This document shows positions 1 through 8,353 of a DNA stretch of 44,244 nucleotides, piece after piece. The stretch spans positions 58,007-102,250 of the forward strand of contig JARGNK010000003.1 of assembly GCA_029213145.1 (NCBI GenBank). Direction: 5' to 3'. The stretch is from Rubripirellula sp. GTDB lineage: Bacteria; Planctomycetota; Planctomycetia; Pirellulales; Pirellulaceae. Each line of letters begins with the position of its first letter. The first letter of the stretch is position 1. The notes under the pieces were generated by a model. It did not search any database and was not told where the DNA came from. It worked only from the letters and a program-made list of their open reading frames with translations. Position numbers and translations under genes: made by a program.

Positions 1-1
1 C

Positions 2-403
2 ACGCGTGGGGAGCACATCGAACTGGAAAGAGTCATGGATGGGCCTGAGTTAATCAAATGGCAGGAAATGGTGAGGCAAGTCATTTTAGCGCCCCACGTT
101 CAAGATTATTTGGTCCGCTTGAATTTGGCGACGCATCCTGATGGTCCTCACTCCGTCGATGCGACGAACAACTATGTTCGCTGGGGTGCAAGTCCGCGTG
201 GCGCGCAAACGCTGGCGTTGGCGTCGAAGGTCCGAGCCTTGCTCGATGGACGTTACAACGTCAGCTTCGAGGATATTCGGCGAGTCTTTTTGCCGGCGAT
301 GCGGCATCGTGTGTTGTTGAATTTTGAGGCTCAGGCGGAAGGTGTTGAGCCTGACCAAGTACTGCTCGACATCCTCGAAAAAGTCCCAGAGAAAGCCGAG
401 TAG
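2..403 (+). CDS. MoxR-family AAA+ ATPase, C-terminal part (cut by window edge)
   Basis: This is the 3' end of a gene whose start lies before the window; the frame is open from base 2. The visible 133 residues begin with the GEHIELERVMDGPE stretch and continue through a helical lid with GASPRGAQTLALASKVRALL and FEDIRRVFLPAMRHRV, which is the typical C-terminal lid region of MoxR-type AAA+ ATPases. The Walker motifs lie upstream and cannot be checked. MoxR proteins act as chaperones that help assemble or activate partner proteins, often with a von Willebrand factor A-domain protein encoded next to them; no such partner follows here, so it would have to be upstream. The ATG at base 35 is internal, not the true start. 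The product ends in a short charged tail and the next 300 bases hold no gene. Confidence 0.9.
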   Translation, partial: TRGEHIELERVMDGPELIKWQEMVRQVILAPHVQDYLVRLNLATHPDGPHSVDATNNYVRWGASPRGAQTLALASKVRALLDGRYNVSFEDIRRVFLPAMRHRVLLNFEAQAEGVEPDQVLLDILEKVPEKAE

Positions 404-707
404 AGGATCACTGTTCGAACTTGGTCAACGCCGTTCGTTCGACTCTTCGTAGGCGATGTCTTCCCGGGCAAGGTGAGAGCAAATGCTGATTGCCCTGAGT
501 TCGCTTTGCCGTGGCGAGTGGTTTGATCAATGAGTCAGCGATGTGGATTGCCAAATTGACCCCTCCGCCGCAACGCCGGTCGATAGGTTGCGGCATCCTC
601 GGGGCTTGCTCCAAAAAAATCAGCCGGTGACCAACAGGTATTCGGCGAGTGCTTTGTGCATCGGAGCTTTACTCGACACCGATCTCATTGAGAGATGGTT
701 GTCGTTC
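404..707. other. Intergenic stretch, no gene seen
   Basis: This stretch lies between the convergent MoxR-type gene (plus) and the ThuA-like gene (minus). I see no reading frame with recognisable protein character and no hairpin followed by a T-run that would make a convincing terminator for either gene. Confidence 0.5.
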
Positions 708-1625
708 TTATCTTCGGTTTTTCGGGTCCAGGTTAGCGTCGAGCTGTTGCTGGCTGATTGAAGATTGAACACCTGATTCTGGAACATCAGCTTTGGCGAT
801 CCAAAGGAGTCCGTTCAGCACGACTTTGCGGAAATTTTCATTGCCCCAGTTGTCGTGAAAGTGGCCGCCGGTGAATCCGTAGCCGCGGCCTCCATCGGGG
901 CGTTCAACCGCCCACATCATTGCTTCGGCACGACCTTTTGAGGCTTGGATATGTGGGTAGGGCCCCTTCGGGTAGACATACGGTCCGTTGCGCACGGCAT
1001 CGGAAGGTGATGCCACCAGAATTGGAGTAAATTTCAAACCGTCGATGTTTGCAGATTCGTTGCCACTGACGTCAGCAACAAAACGCATATTGAAGTACCA
1101 CTCATCTTTAATCTGAAATGGTTTGACCCCGCGTGTGATTGGGTGATCTAAAAAGGTCTGAAAGCTTGGTTCCCAGATCGGATTACATGAATGCATGTGT
1201 TCGTAGTGTCCTCCAATCCAGCGTTTGAATTGATCACCGGCTTGGTCAGCAACCACTTCGACGCCGAAATGCATGAAGCCGAGCCCGATGCCCTGCTTGG
1301 CCCACTCGTCAACCACCGCCAATCGTCGGCCGTTCTCCTGAACGACTTCATGTCGTTGTCCACCGTCCATGAAAAATACAACGGCATCAGCATCCTTAAA
1401 AATTGACTCATCTTTGGGCCAGCCATTTAGCACAAAGTGCGGCTTGATACCGGGCACACCCTCCAAACACTTGGCCAGAAGCTGAACGCCGGCGTTGAAT
1501 TCATGCATGCGAGGTGGGTGAGACGGTTTCCCGGCGACCAAGACAATTTTGGTCGTCTCTCCATGACTAGATGTTCCGCCCCAAAGCATGAGTAGGGCAA
1601 GAGCGAGTATCGAACGGTAATTCAT
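708..1625 (-). CDS. Secreted ThuA-like domain protein
   Basis: The product is 305 residues with an N-terminal signal peptide (hydrophobic stretch ALALLMLWGG at about residues 8-17, likely cleavage near residue 22), so it should act outside the cytoplasm. The remainder matches the ThuA-like fold (trehalose-utilisation family, class I glutamine amidotransferase-like): a first strand TKIVLVAGKPSHPPRMHEF, then DADAVVFFMDGG, a GLGFMHFGVEVV segment, GGHYEHMHSCNP, ITRGVKPFQIKDEWYF and a C-terminal GGHFHDNWGNENFRK. In planctomycetes many secreted ThuA-like proteins occur near sugar or sulfatase genes, but here it stands alone, so no substrate can be inferred. The start is an ATG giving a clean signal peptide. 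The C-terminal 20 residues are low in complexity and polar. Enzymatic activity for this family is poorly established. Confidence 0.88.
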   Translation of the reverse strand: MNYRSILALALLMLWGGTSSHGETTKIVLVAGKPSHPPRMHEFNAGVQLLAKCLEGVPGIKPHFVLNGWPKDESIFKDADAVVFFMDGGQRHEVVQENGRRLAVVDEWAKQGIGLGFMHFGVEVVADQAGDQFKRWIGGHYEHMHSCNPIWEPSFQTFLDHPITRGVKPFQIKDEWYFNMRFVADVSGNESANIDGLKFTPILVASPSDAVRNGPYVYPKGPYPHIQASKGRAEAMMWAVERPDGGRGYGFTGGHFHDNWGNENFRKVVLNGLLWIAKADVPESGVQSSISQQQLDANLDPKNRR

Positions 1626-2027
1626 TGTTTTATCTCATTCAGTCGACTGATATTGACTTGCATCGGTTCGCGTCATGTTCTTGGTAACGCTGCACTAATT
1701 TTAGTCGTCGAATATCGTGCCCGCTATTATCACGGCCACGCGGTCTGGCTCTCGCTGTCCCCCGATCAGGCCCCCGGGCACAGCATTAATTAGACCCCAG
1801 CGTCCATCACTGATTTTCCCTCGGGCGCATCAGCGGTATCTCCATACTTAAGACTTGGATGTGGTGGCCGGACGCGACGCTTTGCGTCGAGCATTTTGCG
1901 TGGTCAGTTCCAGTAATCATCGCGACCCGGCAAAGTAATGCAGCAAACCGATACTCGCATCTTCATTCGATGCGAGCTTTTTCGCTGCTAGTGGAATGGG
2001 TGATAAAAAATTGGGGGTTCAAGATGG
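1626..2027. other. Intergenic stretch with two hairpins
   Basis: The stretch separates the ThuA-like and FkbM genes, both on the minus strand. I see no protein-coding frame. It contains a short perfect hairpin (CGACGC-TTT-GCGTCG, about 1877-1891) and, further on, an 8-bp hairpin followed by a T-run oriented to the plus strand, listed separately. The promoter of the ThuA-like gene is expected in its left part. Confidence 0.5.
1954..1983 (+). terminator. Rho-independent terminator-like hairpin on the plus strand
   Basis: A perfect 8-bp stem, CTCGCATC (1954-1961) with GATGCGAG (1969-1976), closes a 7-base loop and is followed by CTTTTTC. Only the plus-strand reading has a T-run behind the stem; on the minus strand the sequence after the stem is not U-rich, so it does not fit as the terminator of the FkbM gene. 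No plus-strand protein gene lies upstream, which suggests a small RNA or an orphan element. Confidence 0.5.
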
Positions 2028-2915
2028 TCATGTCGATGGCGGTGGGTTTGGTTCAAACATGAAATTTGGAGTGTCGCTTAAGATCTTTTTGACAGCCTCC
2101 AATGTCGATGTATCTCGTTCCGAAACACAAAGCATAGGCATGGTTGCTTCTTGGGGGCCCAGCAAGATTGCGCGGTAACCAATTCGCCGCAAGATATCAG
2201 CACACTCGAAGGCAGCCCGAATGCCGTGGACTTCGATGAAGAGTCTCACTTTGGAGTTGGATAGCATCTTCATTCCCCCTCGCAAAATAGCGGCTTCAGC
2301 GCCTTCGGCGTCCATTTTAATGAAGTCAGGATTCAGGCCCAATAAATCATCGAGCGTTGTTGACGGTACTGAGATCGTTTCGAAGTTGGGGTATTGCTCA
2401 GCTGCTGCTTCCGAGGCGACACCTCCACAGGAATCCAGGTACCCCATCGAGTCAAAGTTGCCACTTGGCGCATATCGCAGCGTCATGGTCGATGCGACAT
2501 CGGCGACAGCCTCTTGGTGAAGCGTGACATGTGAAAGGTTGGATCGAGCGGCTGATTCAGCGATTCGTTTTGCGTGCGAAGGAACGGGCTCAAACGTCTC
2601 GACTCGACCATCACGTGCAAGGCTCGCAAGGACCAGCGTGAAATAGCCATAATGGCCGCCAATATCAAAGCATACGGAGTCTCGCGTGATCAGCGCTTCC
2701 ATGATTTGAGTGCAGAGTGGTTCGTATTTCCCGGGAACAATCGAGTCGACAAATCCAGAGGGCGCAGGTAGCAGAATTTGGCACCCTTTTGCTGGCCCAT
2801 TCGATATCGTGTGCCAGCCGACAACAACTTTCTCCGGCGTTGGCTCGAGGAAATCCCTGGCGATGGTGACAATCGGTTTGCCAATTCTTCTGATCGCGTT
2901 TTTGATTCCGTTCAC
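2028..2915 (-). CDS. FkbM-family SAM-dependent methyltransferase
   Basis: The product is 295 residues. The FkbM methyltransferase signature is clear: motif I SVCFDIGGHYGYFTLVLAS (residues 81-99) for S-adenosylmethionine binding, the acidic strand-2 end VETFEPVP (about 105-112), the motif TTLDDLL (about 187-193) and the family-typical DFIKMDAEGAE (197-207) followed by LRGG. FkbM enzymes usually O-methylate sugars or small molecules on secreted glycans or lipids. There is no signal peptide or membrane segment, so it is cytoplasmic. The start is GTG at 2915 with no strong ribosome-binding site; no better in-frame start is visible. It is a single gene with no glycosyltransferase or polysaccharide genes next to it, so the acceptor cannot be predicted. 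The C-terminus ends in a proline-rich tail. Confidence 0.92.
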   Translation of the reverse strand: MNGIKNAIRRIGKPIVTIARDFLEPTPEKVVVGWHTISNGPAKGCQILLPAPSGFVDSIVPGKYEPLCTQIMEALITRDSVCFDIGGHYGYFTLVLASLARDGRVETFEPVPSHAKRIAESAARSNLSHVTLHQEAVADVASTMTLRYAPSGNFDSMGYLDSCGGVASEAAAEQYPNFETISVPSTTLDDLLGLNPDFIKMDAEGAEAAILRGGMKMLSNSKVRLFIEVHGIRAAFECADILRRIGYRAILLGPQEATMPMLCVSERDTSTLEAVKKILSDTPNFMFEPNPPPST

Positions 2916-3062
2916 TTATTTCGTTCCAGCTTCATGTTGTAGATGGGATGATGTTGGTTATATCGGGTTAATGCAGAACCATCCAAGTATCGATGACCGT
3001 TTTTGCCTGAACAACGGTCGGTCTGTTTTGTTGGCGGTGTTTCACCATTCGAGCGTCCCTTT

Positions 3063-5519
3063 TTAACGACCACCGTAGTGTTTCCACCACACTCTCGCTT
3101 CGTCTGTAGTCCAGCTGTATTTAACCCTCAATTGATCAATCGCACGCGAGAGTTCCAGGATCGAACCGAACCGATCCTCAGCTTGGTTGGCCATGCACTT
3201 TGAGATCAAGTCATTGATTTCGACAGAGATTTCCTCATTGCGGTGGACGCTGATGCTGATGGGTTGTTCGCTGAGAATTAGAGCAAAAAGGGATTCGGGA
3301 TCGCATTCGATAAAGGGTGCTCGACCGCACAACAGGTAGTACGCCACGCAGCCAACCGAGTAGATGTCGGAACGTGGGTCCATCGCATTGGGGTCGCGGA
3401 ATCGTTCGGGCGCCATGTACATCGGCGTGCCGGACCAGAGCGTTTCGGAGGTCTGATAGACACCCGAAATCGGTTGTAATGGCTTGGCCAGACCATAATC
3501 GAAAACGACTGCCCAATCGCCGACTGAAGCGTCGAGCGACAGCATGACATTTTGTGGTTTGATGTCGCGGTGTAGCAGATTCATGTCATGCGCCTCAGCT
3601 AAGGCATCACACATTTGGCTCATGATGCAGAGTGTTCGGCTGATTGGCTGACAGCCGCTGCGGGCGATGACTTGTTGAAGTGTCAGCCCTTTAAGAAGTT
3701 CCATCACACAATAAGCTTCACCGACATCTGATTGTCCGTAATCGTAAATCATGACGCTGTGCGGATTACTGAGTGAAGCCGCCAGGCGTGCCTCGCGATC
3801 GAATCGAAGTTGATCTTCTTTTTGTCTCCGATCCCCACTCAGGATTTTTAATGCGGCATCACGACCCAGTTGTCGATGACGTGCTCGGTAAACGACGCCC
3901 ATCCCACCACTTCCCAATTCCTCCAGGATCTCATAGCGGCTTAGTGGGTGAATCGCCGCTTGCTTCGCGGTGGACGTCGAAGCGATTCGGGTGGCTGCGA
4001 TGAATGCGGTCAGGAACAGTAGGCTGCCCAATACGACAAAGCCGATACGAACAATGCGTGCAGCCGCAAAGACAACATTTGCATCATGCTCAATGACCAC
4101 ACCGAGTTCCCATTCGGGGTGCCAACGCCAAGCGCCCACGACGCCAATCCCTGCGTAGTTTTTGTAAGCCTCTACCCGTACGTTGGATGCACCGTTGGTT
4201 GCTTCAGCCACTGCAACGGTCAGTGGTCGAGTGGATCGTTGCAGTGAATTCGCGCTGACGGTGTCAAGTTCTAGTCCGGGATCTGCAACGCGAAGATTCG
4301 CTGCCACTTCGTTCTGACTGACATCGAGTTGCCCATTGGCTGCCATCGCCATCGCCCGCGGGCTATCGGTAATCATCACGCCATCCTGATTGATGGCGTA
4401 GGCGTCGACATCACCTGCGAGCGAGACGTTCATGAAGACGCGATTGAAATCGTTGTAGATATTGATTCCGCTGACTTGCAATGCGGCAATGACTCGTCCG
4501 TCCGGTCCATAAATCGGAACGATGATTGCCATCGTTGGATATTCGTTTCCAGCGAGCTTGATGGGGCCAAACAGCACGGTTTCACCAGCCATAACTCGCG
4601 TTAAATTCGCGGCATTACCCGGCGCGACGGGTTTGCCCAATTCGCTTCCATTCGCGAGTTCGCTATTGTCAGCTTGCGAGGTTGCAATGGTTCTATACGA
4701 CTCGTTCCACACCACAAATTCGACACTGTCGAATCCGGAAAGTTGCTGCAACTGAGTCAAGATTTGTTGGGAGGCCTGCGTAAGTTGTGGCAAGTTTGGA
4801 TCTGGATTCGACCGAGTAGCTTCCACCAGCTGCTCGATCGGGGATTGAATTCCGGGTTGTCTCGCCCAGGACTGAACTAATTTTGATTTATCGGACAGGA
4901 ATTGCTGGGATGCGAGAGCGACGCTATCAGCGATCCCTTGTAGCTCGTTCCGAACCGAGCGGTTCATGGTGGTTTCGACTTGCGCGTAAGTCCACCAACC
5001 AACCAATGCCGTGGGAAGCAAGGCGGCCAGCCATAGCCAACCGGATGTTCGCCGTCGACTTTGTCGAGCCAGTTTCGCCCACAGTGCCGCACTGGGAGAT
5101 GGTTGAGCCGGTGTGACCGATTCGGTGTCCCGCGGCGCGGCGTGCGTTCTTTGTGCCTTATGCAAGGTGACTTGTGATGTCTGCTTGCGAGGTCGCACGC
5201 TTTGCGTCGATTCTATCGTGCCGCCGTGTGGCGTTTTCTGACCAGTGGAGGAAGGTTCGCTGTTTTTGTTGCTGCTGGATTCAGCACTCAATGGCCTCAG
5301 TGTTGGGAAATCTGTTGCAGTTGAGGGCACCTGAATTTCTCGGTGTCCCTCAAGCCTCGCTGATTCGGGATCATGCTCCTCCAGCAACGAAAGAACTTCT
5401 TGCAGCAACTCTGCATCTTCGCCCGTCTCGACTTTCAGAAAGCTTGTTTGTTCAGCCGGTGGTAATTCCTCGACTGCAAGAAACAATTCGCGGACACGTG
5501 CGTAACGCGATGCATCCAT
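3063..5519 (-). CDS. Membrane receptor Ser/Thr protein kinase with extracytoplasmic Cache-type sensor
   Basis: The 818-residue product has a cytoplasmic N-terminal helical segment (1-60, a LLEEHD-type region common in planctomycete ECF-linked kinases), a polar linker, membrane segment 1 (about 161-181), an outer sensor region of about 300 residues that reads like a double Cache domain (including MAIIVPIYGPDGRVIAALQV and WRWHPEWELGVVIEHD), membrane segment 2 (about 487-510) and a C-terminal Hanks-type kinase domain (528-797). Kinase motifs: glycine loop GSGGMG (536-541), ATP lysine in AALKIL (K558), HRDIKPQN (650-657), DYG instead of DFG (D674) and MAPE (702-705). All catalytic residues are present, so it should be active. 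It follows the sigma factor gene by 3 bases, so the two are one operon: an outside signal would be passed to kinase activity and probably to the sigma factor. Start ATG at 5519. Confidence 0.95.
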   Translation of the reverse strand: MDASRYARVRELFLAVEELPPAEQTSFLKVETGEDAELLQEVLSLLEEHDPESARLEGHREIQVPSTATDFPTLRPLSAESSSNKNSEPSSTGQKTPHGGTIESTQSVRPRKQTSQVTLHKAQRTHAAPRDTESVTPAQPSPSAALWAKLARQSRRRTSGWLWLAALLPTALVGWWTYAQVETTMNRSVRNELQGIADSVALASQQFLSDKSKLVQSWARQPGIQSPIEQLVEATRSNPDPNLPQLTQASQQILTQLQQLSGFDSVEFVVWNESYRTIATSQADNSELANGSELGKPVAPGNAANLTRVMAGETVLFGPIKLAGNEYPTMAIIVPIYGPDGRVIAALQVSGINIYNDFNRVFMNVSLAGDVDAYAINQDGVMITDSPRAMAMAANGQLDVSQNEVAANLRVADPGLELDTVSANSLQRSTRPLTVAVAEATNGASNVRVEAYKNYAGIGVVGAWRWHPEWELGVVIEHDANVVFAAARIVRIGFVVLGSLLFLTAFIAATRIASTSTAKQAAIHPLSRYEILEELGSGGMGVVYRARHRQLGRDAALKILSGDRRQKEDQLRFDREARLAASLSNPHSVMIYDYGQSDVGEAYCVMELLKGLTLQQVIARSGCQPISRTLCIMSQMCDALAEAHDMNLLHRDIKPQNVMLSLDASVGDWAVVFDYGLAKPLQPISGVYQTSETLWSGTPMYMAPERFRDPNAMDPRSDIYSVGCVAYYLLCGRAPFIECDPESLFALILSEQPISISVHRNEEISVEINDLISKCMANQAEDRFGSILELSRAIDQLRVKYSWTTDEARVWWKHYGGR

Positions 5520-5522
5520 TGA

Positions 5523-6134
5523 TTATTTGCCTTCGGACGGTTTCGTTGGCTGATGATTCGCAGTCTCTTCGCCCTCGGTGTCGTTATTTCGCAATTCGCG
5601 TCGCATCCATGCTCTTGCCATTGCCCATTCTTTTTCGGCTGTTCGAAGGCCGAGTCCCATCTCGGTGGCAATTTCTCCCATTGTCATGCCGCCGAAGAAT
5701 CTCAGTTCGACGATCTTTTCTTGTCGCGGATTTAGCTCGGCAAGGGTTGTGAGTAATTCGTCTAGTGCCATGACGTCTTCGTCGCGACTCAGTTGAAATG
5801 TTACCTCATCGGTGAGTTGACGTCGTTCCCAACCTCCACCACGTTTAAGTGACCGAGTTTTTCTAGCATGATCGACCAAGATGCGACGCATGACCGTCGC
5901 GCCGATTGCAAAGAAATGCGTTTTCCCTTGCCAGTTGATCTGCGACTGATCAACCATTCGCATGTACGCTTGATGAACAAGTGATGAGGAGCTAAGGCGA
6001 TTGCGCATCGGTTCATTTTGGAGAAACCGTCCTGCTAACCGGCACAAGTCGTCGTACATCAAAGTAAAAAGCTGATCGGTATCTTTCGCCTTCCCGGTTG
6101 TGCTGCTGGTCAGTAGGTCGGTGATCGAAGTCAT
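5523..6134 (-). CDS. ECF-type sigma-70 family RNA polymerase sigma factor
   Basis: The 203-residue product shows region 2 (about residues 20-90, with LFTLMYDDLCRLAGRFL, SSLVHQAYMRM and the DNA-melting part GKTHFFAIGATVMRRILVDHARK) and region 4 (about 125-180, with LNPRQEKIVELRFFGGMTMGEIATEMGL forming the helix-turn-helix). It belongs to the ECF group common in planctomycetes and acidobacteria that is encoded next to Ser/Thr kinases rather than next to an anti-sigma factor. That matches here: the receptor kinase gene starts 3 bases after this stop codon and no anti-sigma factor is present. By analogy with this group its activity is probably set by phosphorylation; the sequence alone does not show the site. 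Start ATG at 6134 gives the usual N-terminal helix. Confidence 0.95.
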   Translation of the reverse strand: MTSITDLLTSSTTGKAKDTDQLFTLMYDDLCRLAGRFLQNEPMRNRLSSSSLVHQAYMRMVDQSQINWQGKTHFFAIGATVMRRILVDHARKTRSLKRGGGWERRQLTDEVTFQLSRDEDVMALDELLTTLAELNPRQEKIVELRFFGGMTMGEIATEMGLGLRTAEKEWAMARAWMRRELRNNDTEGEETANHQPTKPSEGK

Positions 6135-6242
6135 AATAGCGCAACCCGGAAAGGGGAAATCGCCGGCAAGTCAGCTGGCCGGACAGCATCAGCACAAGAA
6201 CCCAACTCTCTTAGGATAACCCACAAGCCTCTCTGGATCGAT

Positions 6243-7172
6243 TCAGTGGGCAGCAAAAGTGGATCCTGACTGTCTCTGACCGCGAAGGCTGGCTGTTCGA
6301 ACCGTGGCAGCATGGATTTCGACGATTTGCGATGGCTCTGCTGCGTAACCACCGGCCATCGCGATCGCCACGGCAATCCCTTGAGACTGGCACCAGTCCA
6401 CGACCTGCTGATCTCGCCTCTGTAGGCCTTGCATGGTGAGTGACAGTCTTCCCAAACGATCGTGAACGAAGGGATCGGCACCAGCCAGGTAGACGGCGAG
6501 TTGGAATGGGCCGTTTTCGCTGACTTGATCGAGTGCATTCGCCAGAGCGCGCAAGTAAGCTGCGTCGTCCGTTCCGTCTGGTAAGGCAATATCAAGGTCC
6601 CCCGCCGTTTTTCGCAGTGGGAAATTCTTTACTCCATGTATTGATAGGGTGAACGTCGATGAGTCACCACGCAAGATTTGTGCGGTGCCGTTCCCCTGGT
6701 GTACATCCAAGTCGATGACACAAGCGCGTCTAATCTTGCCTTCGTGTTGCATGGTTCGGATGGCAACAGCTGCATCATTGAACACACAGTAACCCTCGCC
6801 GGTGTCAGACATGGCATGATGAGTTCCGCCCGCCAGATTGACCGCAACGCTGTCATCCAAGGCGGCTCGGCTTGCCGCAATCGTTGCACCTGTACTGCGT
6901 CGTGAACGTTCAACCAGTTTCAAGGACCAGGGGAATCCGATTCGGCGGACTTCAGCGGGTGTCAGCGTCCCCTGCTTAACTGCTTCCAGGTAACGGGCAG
7001 TATGACATCGTAATAGTTGGGAATCCGTTGCTGCCGGCGGAACGAGCAGTGTGTCTTGCAGATGATCATCGCTGCGAACAATTCGTTCGCGCAGCAAGCG
7101 ATACTTTGACATCGGAAATCGATGCTTTGGCGGCAGTGGTAATTCAAAGTGGTCGGTGTAGTAGATTCGCAT
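6243..7172 (-). CDS. Histone deacetylase superfamily amidohydrolase
   Basis: The 309-residue product belongs to the zinc-dependent HDAC/acetoin-utilisation (AcuC)/acetylpolyamine amidohydrolase superfamily. Motifs visible: GGTHHA with the paired catalytic His (H118, H119), the zinc ligands in CVIDLDVHQGNGT (D156, H158), the third ligand in YLAGADPF (D233) and the glycine-rich GGY with the transition-state tyrosine (Y276). All catalytic residues are intact. The compact size and the wording of the motifs resemble class IV (HDAC11-like) bacterial members. It would remove acyl groups from lysines or polyamines in the cytoplasm; the substrate is unknown. It lies about 110 bases upstream of the sigma factor gene on the same strand and could be co-transcribed with it, but the gap also leaves room for a separate promoter. 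Start ATG at 7172. Confidence 0.93.
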   Translation of the reverse strand: MRIYYTDHFELPLPPKHRFPMSKYRLLRERIVRSDDHLQDTLLVPPAATDSQLLRCHTARYLEAVKQGTLTPAEVRRIGFPWSLKLVERSRRSTGATIAASRAALDDSVAVNLAGGTHHAMSDTGEGYCVFNDAAVAIRTMQHEGKIRRACVIDLDVHQGNGTAQILRGDSSTFTLSIHGVKNFPLRKTAGDLDIALPDGTDDAAYLRALANALDQVSENGPFQLAVYLAGADPFVHDRLGRLSLTMQGLQRRDQQVVDWCQSQGIAVAIAMAGGYAAEPSQIVEIHAATVRTASLRGQRQSGSTFAAH

Positions 7173-7319
7173 TGAGTGCCGTCAACGTTAAGAATGTATC
7201 TTCCTGGATTACCGTTGGAAGCAGAATGGGCAAGTCAATCACTGGGTTGATCTCGCGGTCATTGCGTCTGAAGCGAATCGATCTGTAAGTCCGATCATCA
7301 GGTGATTGCACTGATTCAG

Positions 7320-8318
7320 CTACAAGTCCTTTTCGGTGGAGGGCATAAACCATCCGCGCATACTTTGCCAGCCTTTTTCGATCAACCTACCAGTCAGCAT
7401 CTCTTCTGTCCAAGTTTCGCGATCCTCTGCGAAGTTTTCCCACACTCCTTCCAGGTAGGGTGCTGACGCATCCGCGAGGGTTGCATACAAACCGTGGTCA
7501 GAAATTTCGACCAGCGCATCGCTGTAGTGACCGATAATGTGCTCGTCAAACAAGTTGCCAGCGACATCGATTGTCGATAACGCGCCACGACTCGTGAGCG
7601 TAATTCGATTCAATGCGAACATGGTCATGGTGGTGCTGATATCCCAAAGCCCAACATCAGCGCTTGTCGCCGCCCGTTCCATTTCGCCCCAGATCCGCTG
7701 AACTTCGGCTTGAGGCAGTAAGCTGGTGGGTTCTGCTTTGCTCAATTCGTCACTAAGACGTGCGATTGTGTCAGTCAGTCCCGAGACGCTGATCGGGGGA
7801 GTGTCCATCGCTTCCACTGCCTTTCCGGTCGTTGATTCTAGCGCTTCGACTAGGTCTGATACGTGATCGATACTCGAATCGTTATCGATGATGCCTTCCC
7901 GTTTAAGTTCCTCACTGAGTTTCCTGAGGTAGTAGCTCGAGCCGTAGGCCAGGTCGTTAAAGATGGCAAGCACAGTCATCGGTGACAGGTGGAGCGTAGC
8001 AGTTCCCGCAACATCTAAGAGTCCACCGACCGCTTTCCTCGCTAGTTTTGTCTCCTCGGTGGGTGCTGCTGGTGTTCCACTTTGCACGCCACCAACATCT
8101 TTCACCATCATGTCGAGTGCTTGTTGGACAAAAACGGTGTAGCTGCGCGATGACCGAAATGCGGCCGGGATTAACCTGGCGGCCGTTTCGTTCACGAAGC
8201 CGCCGACGATCAATGAGGCGCTGCGCGCAGTGCGTTCCGGCAGGGAGAGTCCATAAAGTAGCGTACCGGTCAGCGACCCTGCAGATTCATCTGAATTTTC
8301 ATTTGATTCCGCAGACAT
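7320..8318 (-). CDS. Hypothetical protein of 332 residues, EcsC-like at best
   Basis: I do not recognise this protein with confidence. It has no signal peptide and no charged catalytic motif. It starts with an acidic tail (residues 1-15), followed by an amphipathic, alanine- and glycine-rich central part (PERTARSASLIVGGFVNETAARLI, shown here only in part: ARSASLIVGGFVNETA; then AVGGLLDVAGTATLHLSPM) and long helices. The glycine-rich GGLLDVAG stretch faintly recalls membrane-associated EcsC-type proteins, but key EcsC motifs are not evident, so this is only a hint. Codon use and the length of the open frame support a real gene. It sits between the zinc-ribbon membrane protein gene (35 bases upstream) and the HDAC-type gene on the same strand, so it may be co-transcribed with the former. 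Start ATG at 8318. Confidence 0.75.
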   Translation of the reverse strand: MSAESNENSDESAGSLTGTLLYGLSLPERTARSASLIVGGFVNETAARLIPAAFRSSRSYTVFVQQALDMMVKDVGGVQSGTPAAPTEETKLARKAVGGLLDVAGTATLHLSPMTVLAIFNDLAYGSSYYLRKLSEELKREGIIDNDSSIDHVSDLVEALESTTGKAVEAMDTPPISVSGLTDTIARLSDELSKAEPTSLLPQAEVQRIWGEMERAATSADVGLWDISTTMTMFALNRITLTSRGALSTIDVAGNLFDEHIIGHYSDALVEISDHGLYATLADASAPYLEGVWENFAEDRETWTEEMLTGRLIEKGWQSMRGWFMPSTEKDL

Positions 8319-8353
8319 CTAACTTCCCTGATTGTGGGTGAACTAAGTAGATC

